The notes under the pieces were generated by a model. It did no database searches, was not told the DNA's origin, and worked only from the letters and a program-made list of their open reading frames with translations. From assembly GCF_030295405.1 (NCBI RefSeq), contig NZ_AP027080.1, positions 2,604,001 to 2,668,000 on the forward strand: 64,000 nucleotides of DNA, in the 5' to 3' direction. The stretch is from Mesoterricola silvestris. GTDB lineage: Bacteria; Acidobacteriota; Holophagae; Holophagales; Holophagaceae. Shown here piece by piece: positions 48,567 through 57,220 of the stretch (positions within the stretch are counted from its first letter, which is position 1; every line of letters begins with the position of its first letter). The translations under genes and the position numbers were made by a program.

Positions 48567-49043
48567 GATGACGCACCAGTCCCGCCTGGCCTCCTCATCC
48601 TGGATGGCCTTGCGGAGCTCCCCCAGGGGCAGCACGATGCGCACCGCCACCGCCCCCGCCGCCCAGAGGCGCCGGGGGCCGCTGAAGACGCAGAGTTCCC
48701 CGTCGTCCTGGAGAACCAGGTGGCCCGGGATCCGGGCCCCGGTTTCCGCGGTGGCGCTGTGCCAGCGGGTGGCCCCCTCCGCGTCCGCGAGCACCAGGTC
48801 GTTGTCGGCACGCATCTCCAGGGCGCCGGCCCCCGGGAACCCGTCGCCGGGGGACTCCCACACCAGCGCCTCGGCCGGGGCCAGGCGGTACACCGCCAAC
48901 TTCCCGTCGTCCCGCACATCCATGCGATAGGCGTTGTTCCGGGAGGTGAGGGACTCCCCCTTGGCGAGGCGGGCGCCACTGGGCAGCGAATCCGCGGCCA
49001 GGAGGGGGACGGCGATCAGGAGAAGAAGTGGAAGGCAACGCAA
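48561..49043 (-). CDS. Secreted bulb-type lectin domain protein
   Basis: About 160 residues: a signal peptide (LPLLLLIAVPLLAADS) and one bulb-type mannose-binding lectin domain. Its repeats look like YRMDVRDDGKLAVYRL, LEMRADNDLVLAD and HLVLQDDGELCVFSG, the QxDxNxVxY theme in a degenerate form. It would be exported and may bind sugars or serve as a structural fold. No ATG is available near the signal peptide, so TTG 49043 is the best start. The C-terminus reads CVIL, which looks like a eukaryotic CaaX box but is most likely chance. Confidence 0.65.
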   Translation of the reverse strand: MRCLPLLLLIAVPLLAADSLPSGARLAKGESLTSRNNAYRMDVRDDGKLAVYRLAPAEALVWESPGDGFPGAGALEMRADNDLVLADAEGATRWHSATAETGARIPGHLVLQDDGELCVFSGPRRLWAAGAVAVRIVLPLGELRKAIQDEEARRDWCVIL

Positions 49044-49164
49044 GCGGGACCCCGGGATACCCAGACTAGATGCGGGCGGCGCGGGAAAGGTTTTGGAAGG
49101 AATGGGGGGCGAATGGATCAAGGAAGTGCTAGGAGCCTTCCGATTGCCGGGAAAAGCGCCGAAA

Positions 49165-49191
49165 AGGAAAGGGCCCCTTGCGGGGCCCATT
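49165..49191 (-). terminator. Terminator hairpin after groEL
   Basis: A 7-bp perfect G+C stem (GGGCCCC / GGGGCCC, loop TTGC on the plus strand) lies 23 bp after the groEL stop and is followed, reading along the minus strand, by CTTTCCTTTTC. Confidence 0.75.
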
Positions 49192-49213
49192 CCTTCTTGC
49201 CTTGGAGTGCGGT

Positions 49214-50851
<1,638 letters not shown>

Positions 50852-50882
50852 TTATCTCCTGGATGGATGCCGGAATTCGTTT

Positions 50883-51170
50883 CTAGCCGACGATGGCGAG
50901 GATCTCGTCCTCGCGCACGATGACGTGGTCGATGCCTTCGATCTTCACCTCGGTGCCCGTGTACTTGCCGATCAGCACCTTGTTGCCGGCCTTGACGGAC
51001 ATGGGGATGCGCTTGCCGTCCTCGGCGAACTTGCCTTCGCCCACGGCCACGACCTCGGCCTCCATGGGCTTCTCCTTGGCGGTGTCGGGGATGATGATCC
51101 CTCCCTTGACGGTTTCGGCGGGCTCGCTGCGCTTGAGCAGGACACGATCGTAGAGGGGCTTGATTGCCAT
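50883..51170 (-). CDS. groS: Co-chaperonin GroES
   Basis: A 95-residue co-chaperonin that caps GroEL. KPLYDRVLLKRSEPAETVKG at the N-terminus, the mobile loop GGIIIPDTAKEKP, and the C-terminal YTGTEVKIEGIDHVIVREDE are diagnostic. First gene of groES-groEL. A heat-shock operator and a strong sigma-70 promoter lie 50-100 bp upstream. Confidence 0.98.
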   Translation of the reverse strand: MAIKPLYDRVLLKRSEPAETVKGGIIIPDTAKEKPMEAEVVAVGEGKFAEDGKRIPMSVKAGNKVLIGKYTGTEVKIEGIDHVIVREDEILAIVG

Positions 51171-51219
51171 GATGGCCTCCGTGTGAAAGGGGACCCGGGA
51201 GCATCACCCGGGATGGTTG

Positions 51220-51246
51220 TTAGCACTTCCTAACAGCGAGTGCTAA
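51220..51246. promoter_or_regulatory. CIRCE operator upstream of groES
   Basis: TTAGCACTT-N9-GAGTGCTAA, an inverted repeat matching the CIRCE consensus (TTAGCACTC-N9-GAGTGCTAA) with one mismatch. It is the binding site of the HrcA heat-shock repressor. It overlaps the -10 box of the groES promoter, so HrcA would block initiation directly. Confidence 0.93.
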
Positions 51247-51273
51247 TTTAGCCCGCACCCCTAGGGCTGTCAA
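51245..51273 (-). promoter_or_regulatory. Sigma-70-type promoter of groES-groEL
   Basis: On the minus strand, TTGACA (51273-51268), a 17-bp spacer and TAAATT (51250-51245). The -35 is perfect and the spacing ideal. The CIRCE operator begins within the -10 box. Confidence 0.85.
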
Positions 51274-51386
51274 GGGCCACCTCCCCCCCTTGAGTCTCAT
51301 AGGCTAATATTTTATTAATGGAATTATTTCGATCTTTGGAGGAGATTGCCCCGCCTTCATGGTCCGCTTGGAGGTAGGCTATACCC

Positions 51387-52094
51387 ATGAGTCAGCTTTC
51401 CCTCCTGATCGAACTCCAGACCGTGCATGACAATCTGCACGTCATCCAAAGGGACCTGAGCGCTTTCCCGCCCGACCTGGCCGCCCTGGATTCGGAACTC
51501 AAGATGCTGGCGAAGAAACTGGAGGAAACCGGCAGGGCCCTGGTATCCTCCCGGACCCAGCAGGCCTCCCTGGCCACCAACCTCGCCGCCGCCCAGAAGC
51601 AGGAAGACCTGTCCAAGGCCGCGGTGAAGGAAACCAAGCAGAAGACCCAGTTCACCCTGGCCATCCGGGAACTGGACGACCGCCAGCGCCAGAAGGCCTC
51701 CATCGCCCGCCCCCTGAAGGACGTGGAGACCCGCATCGAGGCCCTGGAGCGGGCCGAGGTCGAGATGCGCGCCCGGCAGGCCGAGGCCCAGCGGCAGTTC
51801 GACGAACTGCGGGCCGTCTTCCTTTCCGAGCACGAGAACCAGGTGGAGGCCGAACGCCGCCTCCAGGCGCGCCGGGCGGAAATTGCCGTGGAGGTGGACC
51901 CCGCCGTGCTGGTGAAGTTCGACCGACTCCTCCAGCAGCGCCAGGGCCGGGCCGTGGTGTCCGTGGACAAGGGCTCCTGCGGCGGCTGCCGCACCCGCCT
52001 GCGAACCCCCTTCCTGGCCCAGCTCCGGGAGGAAAAAAACCTCTACTGCGAATCCTGCCAGCGCATTCTCTACGATCCCGCCCAGCTCCCGTGA
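51387..52094 (+). CDS. Coiled-coil protein with C4 zinc ribbon
   Basis: A 235-residue protein of the DUF164/CT398-like family. A long antiparallel coiled coil (residues about 5-170, many heptads) is followed by a C-terminal zinc ribbon: GSCGGCRTRLR and YCESCQRILYDP. Relatives are conserved but poorly characterised; a Chlamydia member has been linked to RNA polymerase sigma-54 and secretion. No enzymatic motif is present. It lies 10 bp upstream of the YggS gene and is divergent from groES. Confidence 0.88.
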   Translation: MSQLSLLIELQTVHDNLHVIQRDLSAFPPDLAALDSELKMLAKKLEETGRALVSSRTQQASLATNLAAAQKQEDLSKAAVKETKQKTQFTLAIRELDDRQRQKASIARPLKDVETRIEALERAEVEMRARQAEAQRQFDELRAVFLSEHENQVEAERRLQARRAEIAVEVDPAVLVKFDRLLQQRQGRAVVSVDKGSCGGCRTRLRTPFLAQLREEKNLYCESCQRILYDPAQLP

Positions 52095-52104
52095 GTTCCC
52101 AGGG

Positions 52105-52767
52105 ATGACCCCGCTCAGCTCCCGCATTGCCCGGTTGCGCACCCGCATCCAGCGGGCCTGCGAGGATTGCGGCCGGGATCCCGGCGGCGTGGAGCTCCTT
52201 CCGGTCTCCAAGCGCCAGCCCCTGAACCTGGTGCGGGAGGCCGCGGCCCTGGGCTTCCCCCGCTTCGGGGAGAACTACGTGCAGGAGGCCCTGGCGAAGA
52301 TCTCCGAGGCCCCGGATCTGGGCTTCGTGCTCATCGGCCCCCTGCAGCGCAACAAGGCCCGCACGGCCCTGTTGAATTTCCGGCAGATCATGACCGTGGA
52401 CCGCCCCGAACTGGCCCTGCGCCTGCGCCACCTGGCCGGGGAACTGGACGTGACGCGGGAGATCTGGCTCCAGGTGGACCTCTGGGACGAGACCACCAAG
52501 GTGGGCGGCGCGGGCGCCGGCGACCTGGAGGCGGTGTTCGCCGCCCTGGGGGACGATCCGCGCCTGCCCGTCCAGGGCTTCATGGCCATTCCGCCGCCCG
52601 AGGACCCCGGTTCCTTCCGCGCCCTGGATCTGCTGCGCACCCGCTGGCAGGAGAAACTCGGCCGCAAGTTGAGGCTTTCCATGGGAATGAGCGGCGATCT
52701 GGAGGAGGCCATCCGGGCCGGGAGCGATCAGGTGCGCATCGGGACGGCATTCTTTGGCACGCGGTGA
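52105..52767 (+). CDS. YggS family pyridoxal phosphate homeostasis protein
   Basis: A 220-residue single-domain PLP-binding protein of alanine-racemase-like fold. VELLPVSKRQPLNLVREAA (the PLP Lys sits in this VSK motif), FGENYVQEALAK, HLIG-like FVLIGPLQRNKA and LSMGMSGDLEEAIRAGS are family motifs. It buffers cellular PLP rather than catalysing a reaction. Probably co-transcribed with the zinc-ribbon gene just upstream. Confidence 0.93.
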   Translation: MTPLSSRIARLRTRIQRACEDCGRDPGGVELLPVSKRQPLNLVREAAALGFPRFGENYVQEALAKISEAPDLGFVLIGPLQRNKARTALLNFRQIMTVDRPELALRLRHLAGELDVTREIWLQVDLWDETTKVGGAGAGDLEAVFAALGDDPRLPVQGFMAIPPPEDPGSFRALDLLRTRWQEKLGRKLRLSMGMSGDLEEAIRAGSDQVRIGTAFFGTR

Positions 52768-52856
52768 GGGAACTTTGTTTTCACAATTTACGATTCACGA
52801 TCTATTCTTTGATACGCCCATTGAACATCCCCAACCCGCATGTCTAGGAGTCTGAG

Positions 52857-54404
52857 ATGGAATTCTGGAACTCACTGAGCATCAGGAAGAAGCTGAGCTA
52901 TTCCATCCTTGCGCTCACGCTCATTCTGGCCATCACGGCGGGCATCGTTTCGGGCTGGAAGCTCACCACGACGCAGACCGAGGGCATCTGGTCCAAGGGC
53001 CACAGCCTTTCCGCCGTGCTGGCCGAGGCCACCACGTCCTCCTACCTTTCCGACGACCTGGGCACCACCACGGGCGCCACCGAACGCGCCCTGGAATTCG
53101 TCAAGGACGACGCGGACGTGAGCATCGCCGCCGTGGTGGCCGTGGACACCGCCACCAAGGCCGTGGCCGTGAAGTTCCAGAAGCGCTACCGCGCCGACGC
53201 CAAGGTCGACACCGCGGCCCTCTGCGAGCCCCTGGGCAAGGGCGGGCTCAAGTACGAGAAGGGCGGCTTCATGATCACCGCCTCCCCCCTGGGGGCCGAG
53301 GCCCAGGACCCCTCCAAGAAGGTCTACCAGGTGCTGGTCCTCAACGACACCAGCATCTCCCGGGAGAACCTCAAGAGCATGGGCATGATGTTCATCCTCG
53401 GCCTGGCCATGGTGGCCCTGGGCTTCGTGGCCTCCCAGGTGCTGGGCAACGCCATCGTCAAGCCCCTGGAGACCATCCAGGGCCGCATGCGCGACATCTC
53501 CGAAGGCGAAGGCGACCTCACCGCCCGCCTCGACGTGGTGGGCACCGACGAGATCGCCCAGCTCTCCGTGCACTTCAACCGCTTCGTGGAGAACATCCAG
53601 GGCATCGTCCACCAGGTGATCACCATCTCCACCAACATCGCCTCGGGCTCCCTGCAGATGACCGCGGGCATGACCGAGATGGCCTCCACCGCCGACGCCA
53701 TCGCCCACACCGCCGAGAACCAGAAGTCCAGCGTGCGCCAGGCCAACGACAGCGTGGGCACCATCGCCAATTCCTCCAAGGTGATCTTCTCCACGGTCTC
53801 CGACGCCCTGAACGTGTTCGACCAGGCCCAGGAGGCCGCCGGCAAGGGCGGCACGGCCGTGGGCGCCGCCGTGAGCGGCATGCAGGTCATCAACCAGAAC
53901 TCCAAGCAGATCGGGAACATCCTCAACGTCATCACCGAGATCGCCAACCAGACCAACCTCCTGAGCCTCAACGCCGCCATCGAGGCCGCCAAGGCCGGCG
54001 AGCACGGCAAGGGCTTCGCCGTGGTGGCCGAGGAGGTGCGCAAGCTGGCCGAACGCAGCGCCCAGGCCGCCAAGGAGATCACCGCCCTCATCCAGACCTC
54101 CAGCAAGAGCATCGACGACGGCACCTCCATGGTGAACACCGCCGGCTCCGCCCTGCGCAGCATCGAGGAGTCCATCAAGGCCAGCGCCGAGCGCATGAAG
54201 ACCATCGGCAGCCAGAGCCAGACCCAGAGCCAGGACAGCTCCACCGTGGTGAACGCCATGGGCAGCCTGTCCAGCATCGCCGAGGGCAACGCCGCGGCCA
54301 CGGAACAGATGGCCGCCACCATCCGGGAAACCACCCGCACCGTGAACGAACTGAGCAACCTGGCCGAGAACCTCAACAACCTGGTCTCCCGTTTCAAGGT
54401 CTGA
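52857..54404 (+). CDS. Methyl-accepting chemotaxis protein
   Basis: A 515-residue receptor. TM1 (about 15-37, [19 protein letters not shown]), a periplasmic sensor domain of about 130 residues, TM2 (about 174-195, [20 protein letters not shown]), a HAMP domain, then the signalling domain with the hairpin tip [20 protein letters not shown] and [20 protein letters not shown]. It controls CheA activity. The ligand is unknown. AGGAG precedes the ATG. It stands alone, with no che gene in the window. Confidence 0.94.
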   Translation: MEFWNSLSIRKKLSYSILALTLILAITAGIVSGWKLTTTQTEGIWSKGHSLSAVLAEATTSSYLSDDLGTTTGATERALEFVKDDADVSIAAVVAVDTATKAVAVKFQKRYRADAKVDTAALCEPLGKGGLKYEKGGFMITASPLGAEAQDPSKKVYQVLVLNDTSISRENLKSMGMMFILGLAMVALGFVASQVLGNAIVKPLETIQGRMRDISEGEGDLTARLDVVGTDEIAQLSVHFNRFVENIQGIVHQVITISTNIASGSLQMTAGMTEMASTADAIAHTAENQKSSVRQANDSVGTIANSSKVIFSTVSDALNVFDQAQEAAGKGGTAVGAAVSGMQVINQNSKQIGNILNVITEIANQTNLLSLNAAIEAAKAGEHGKGFAVVAEEVRKLAERSAQAAKEITALIQTSSKSIDDGTSMVNTAGSALRSIEESIKASAERMKTIGSQSQTQSQDSSTVVNAMGSLSSIAEGNAAATEQMAATIRETTRTVNELSNLAENLNNLVSRFKV

Positions 54405-54468
54405 CCTTCACGAAACCTCCCCGGCTGCCGATACGTAAGGGGTTCGGCCATCACCGGGGAGGTTGCTC

Positions 54469-54888
54469 ATGGGTTTCCGAATCAAGGCGTTCGCCGCGAC
54501 GGCCCTGGCCGTCGCGTCCCTGTGGGCCGGGGATCTCGCCCCCGACCAGCAGGCCAAGTTCATCAAGATCCTGGCCAGCAGCGCCGGTTCCGCCGGCAAG
54601 GTGGCGTGCAGGGACGCCGCCCTGGCCGGGGAGCTTGCCAAAATGGGCGTGGCCAACGACGCCGGCGCCAAGGTCGCCTGGGCCGGCTCCGAGGCCGAGG
54701 TGAAGAGCCTCAAGGCCGCCGGCAGGCTGGTCATCTGCGGCCGGGTGGAATGGCTCGCCGCCGGCGGGAGCATCGCCATCGTGGATGAGGGCGGCAAGCC
54801 CCAGATCATCCTAAGCATGGGCAACATCGCCGCCTCCGGCGTGACGCTCTCGGATGCGGTGCTCAAGATCGGGAAGAAACTGAACTAG
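54469..54888 (+). CDS. Small secreted YfiR-like (DUF4154) protein
   Basis: A 139-residue exported protein. The signal peptide (FAATALAVASLWAG) is followed by QQAKFIKILASSAG and a C-terminal GGSIAIVDEGGKPQIILSMG, NIAASGVTLSDAVLKIGKKL. This pattern is like the periplasmic YfiR/DUF4154 family, some of which restrain diguanylate cyclases. The resemblance is moderate and the protein is shorter than YfiR. ATG 54469 follows GGGAGG. Located after a chemotaxis receptor on the same strand. Confidence 0.65.
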   Translation: MGFRIKAFAATALAVASLWAGDLAPDQQAKFIKILASSAGSAGKVACRDAALAGELAKMGVANDAGAKVAWAGSEAEVKSLKAAGRLVICGRVEWLAAGGSIAIVDEGGKPQIILSMGNIAASGVTLSDAVLKIGKKLN

Positions 54889-55369
54889 GAGCCCGGCTAC
54901 GTAATCGTACGTGTCCCGGACGTTCGCCCTGTTTCGTCCTCGCCGGCCAAGCCGGCGATGACGGGGGGGTGCGGAAGGGACGTCGGGGCTGTGCTACGCC
55001 CAACCCACTTCGTTGAGCGGATGGGAGTCCGGAAGGAAATGGCTCTCCTGGAAGGCCCAGGCGAGGAGAGCGGCTCCCATGGGTTCGTGGGTTTGCTTCG
55101 CGATGGCCCTCTCGGTGCCGGTGGGCGCCGACGTTGAATGGTTTGTGTTGAAGGCCCGGTCCGAGACGAGGGCGCTTTCACTGATTAGCGTTGGCGCGGT
55201 CCAATGGCCTCCTCGCAGCACTCGAAGAGAGGCCCCGAGGTGGGTCGGGGCCAATGGGTGAAAACACAGGCCCAACCATGGGGTGAGAGCCTTCCGTTGC
55301 TGCGGGCTTGGCCCGCAGCAACGAACCGGGGCGGAAGTCCGGGACACGTGCGATTACGTTGCGGGGCTC
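54889..55369. repeat. Family 2 palindromic element, copy 2
   Basis: A 481-bp gene-free block filling the gap between two convergent genes. Terminal inverted repeats of about 53 bp begin at the stop codons on both sides (CTAGGAGCCC..., then TACGTAATCG / CGTGTCCCGGAC) with only a few mismatches. Inside each end is a hairpin: CGCCGG-ccaag-CCGGCG on the left (about 54947-54963) and GTTGCTGCGGG-cttgg-CCCGCAGCAAC on the right. The core carries GGCGCCGACGTTGA. Sequence and layout match 13043-13603. Confidence 0.85.
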
Positions 55370-56065
55370 CTAGCTGAGGATCGGGTGGTGCAGGGCCAGC
55401 CCGCTCAGGACCCGGCCCCCGGAGGCGGGGGGGTTGTCCAGGCTCGTCCAGAGGAGGGCCTTGGCCACCTGGGAGGCCTCGATGGGGGCGTACCGCCAGA
55501 GGAAGCGGGAGCGGGGGGCCAGGTACCGGGCGGCGGCCAGGTAGGGCTTGGCCAGGAGGAGGGCTCCCAGGCGCTCGGCGAGGCGGAATTCCTCCCGGTC
55601 GCCCAGGAGGAGGGAGGGGCGCGCGATGAGGTAGGGGAGGCCGCTGGCCACCAGGACCTTTTCCACCTCGGCCTTGGTTTCCAGGTAGAGTCCCCGGGGG
55701 TGGCCGGCGCCGGCGGCGGAGACCAGGGCGAAGGCGGGACGGGTGGGGAGCGCGGCGAGGCGGGTGATGAGGGCGGCGGGGTAGCCCAGGTCCACCTCCC
55801 GGAAGGCCGCGGGGGAACCGGCCTTCTTGAGGGTCGTGCCCAGGGCGCAGAGGAGGAGGTCGCAGGGGATCTCCGTGCCCAGGCGCTCCAGGTCCGCGGG
55901 GGAGCGGTAGTCGAAGGTGGCCTCCTTCACCCGGCCCGACAGGGACCGCAGGGAGCCCGCACGGCGCACCAGGGCCGTGAATTCCACATCCTTGCGCGCG
56001 TCCAGCTGGCGCACCAGCTCCCGGCCCACGAGGCCCGTGGCCCCGGCGATCACCACGTTTCTCAT
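55370..56065 (-). CDS. NAD(P)-binding protein (HTATIP2/atypical SDR-like)
   Basis: A 231-residue Rossmann protein: RNVVIAGATGLVGRELVRQL at the start, CALGTTLKKAGSPAAFREVD, FALVSAAGAGHP and YLETKAEVEKVLVASGLPYL (a YxxxK-type helix). This is the pattern of the HTATIP2/YbjT-like atypical SDR family. The role is unknown. The ATG overlaps the ftsW stop by 4 bp (ATGA), so it is coupled to a cell-division gene. Confidence 0.85.
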   Translation of the reverse strand: MRNVVIAGATGLVGRELVRQLDARKDVEFTALVRRAGSLRSLSGRVKEATFDYRSPADLERLGTEIPCDLLLCALGTTLKKAGSPAAFREVDLGYPAALITRLAALPTRPAFALVSAAGAGHPRGLYLETKAEVEKVLVASGLPYLIARPSLLLGDREEFRLAERLGALLLAKPYLAAARYLAPRSRFLWRYAPIEASQVAKALLWTSLDNPPASGGRVLSGLALHHPILS

Positions 56066-57168
56066 TCGCTGGCTTCCTTGGAAATGGCCAGCAGCAGCCC
56101 CAGGGACGCGAGGCTCGCGATGAGGCTCGAGCTGCCGTAGCTGATGAACGGCAGGGGGATCCCCTTGTTGGGGGCGAGGCTGAGGACCACGCTCATGTTC
56201 ATGAAGGCCTGCACCACCAGCAGGAGGGTGAAGCCCATGGCGCAGAGCTTCAGGAAGCTGTCCCGCACCCGGTGGGCGATGCGGTAGCCCCGCCAGAGGA
56301 TGCCCACGAACAGGGCCAGGACGAGGACGCTTCCGATCAGCCCCGCCTCCTCCGCGATGACGGCGTAGATGAAATCCGTGTGGGCTTCGGGAAGGTAGTT
56401 CAGCTTCTGCATGGAGCCGCCCAGCCCCACGCCGGTGATGCCGCCGTTGCCCACGGCGATGAGGCTCTGCAGGGCCTGGTGGCCCTTGCCCAGGGGGTCG
56501 GCCTCGGGGTTCAGGAAGCTGAGCACCCGGGCCCTGCGGTAGGGCTCGAACCACACGAAGGCGAAGCCCACCGCCCCCAGCGCCGGGGCCGCCACCGCGA
56601 AGATCCACCGCTGCGCCCCGCCCAGGAAGGTCACCAGGAGGGCTACGAACAGGATCAGGAACGTGGTGCCGAAGTCCGGCTCCCGCAGGATCAGGGCCAG
56701 GGGCACCAGGAGGATCGCGAAGAGCGCCACCAGCTTGGGTATGGACTCCCGGCTCCCCTTCCCCCACAGGTCCCGGTGCCGGATCATCCACCAGGAGGTG
56801 ATGAGCACGGAGACGGGCTTGAACAGCTCCGAGGGCTGGATGCTGAGCCGGCCGAAGCGGATCCACCGGTGGGCGTGGTTGATGGCGGGAAAGGCGAACA
56901 CCGCCCCCAGGAGCACCAGGAAGACCACGTAGAGCACCTGGAGGGTCCGGGGATTGTCCCGCAGCACGGCCAGGTCCGTCTGGGTGAGGGCCAGCATGAT
57001 GGCGATCCCCACGAACCCTCCCACCATCTGGTTCACCAGGAAGGTGGTGGCGGCGCTGTGGTTCTTGAAGGCGGAGGCGGAGAAGACCCAGACCATCCCC
57101 ACGGCCATCAGGGCGAGGGCGAAAAAGAGCAGGAGGCGGTCGATGGGGCGGCGTACGTCGGGGCTCAA
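56062..57168 (-). CDS. ftsW: FtsW/RodA/SpoVE family peptidoglycan glycosyltransferase
   Basis: A 368-residue SEDS polymerase with about ten transmembrane helices that links lipid II into glycan strands at the septum. WIRFGRLSIQPSELFKP, ILREPDFGTTFLILF, SLIAVGNGGITGVGLGGSMQ, LPEAHTDFIYAVIAEE and GIPLPFISYGSSSL are the SEDS signatures, and the LPEAHTDF form fits FtsW better than RodA. No mur or other fts gene accompanies it here, so it is detached from the usual division cluster. Confidence 0.92.
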   Translation of the reverse strand: MSPDVRRPIDRLLLFFALALMAVGMVWVFSASAFKNHSAATTFLVNQMVGGFVGIAIMLALTQTDLAVLRDNPRTLQVLYVVFLVLLGAVFAFPAINHAHRWIRFGRLSIQPSELFKPVSVLITSWWMIRHRDLWGKGSRESIPKLVALFAILLVPLALILREPDFGTTFLILFVALLVTFLGGAQRWIFAVAAPALGAVGFAFVWFEPYRRARVLSFLNPEADPLGKGHQALQSLIAVGNGGITGVGLGGSMQKLNYLPEAHTDFIYAVIAEEAGLIGSVLVLALFVGILWRGYRIAHRVRDSFLKLCAMGFTLLLVVQAFMNMSVVLSLAPNKGIPLPFISYGSSSLIASLASLGLLLAISKEASE

Positions 57169-57220
57169 GGCGGTCCCTTGGAGGTGGAAGGACCATTCTA
57201 GCCCCTCCCCGCCCCGGACG

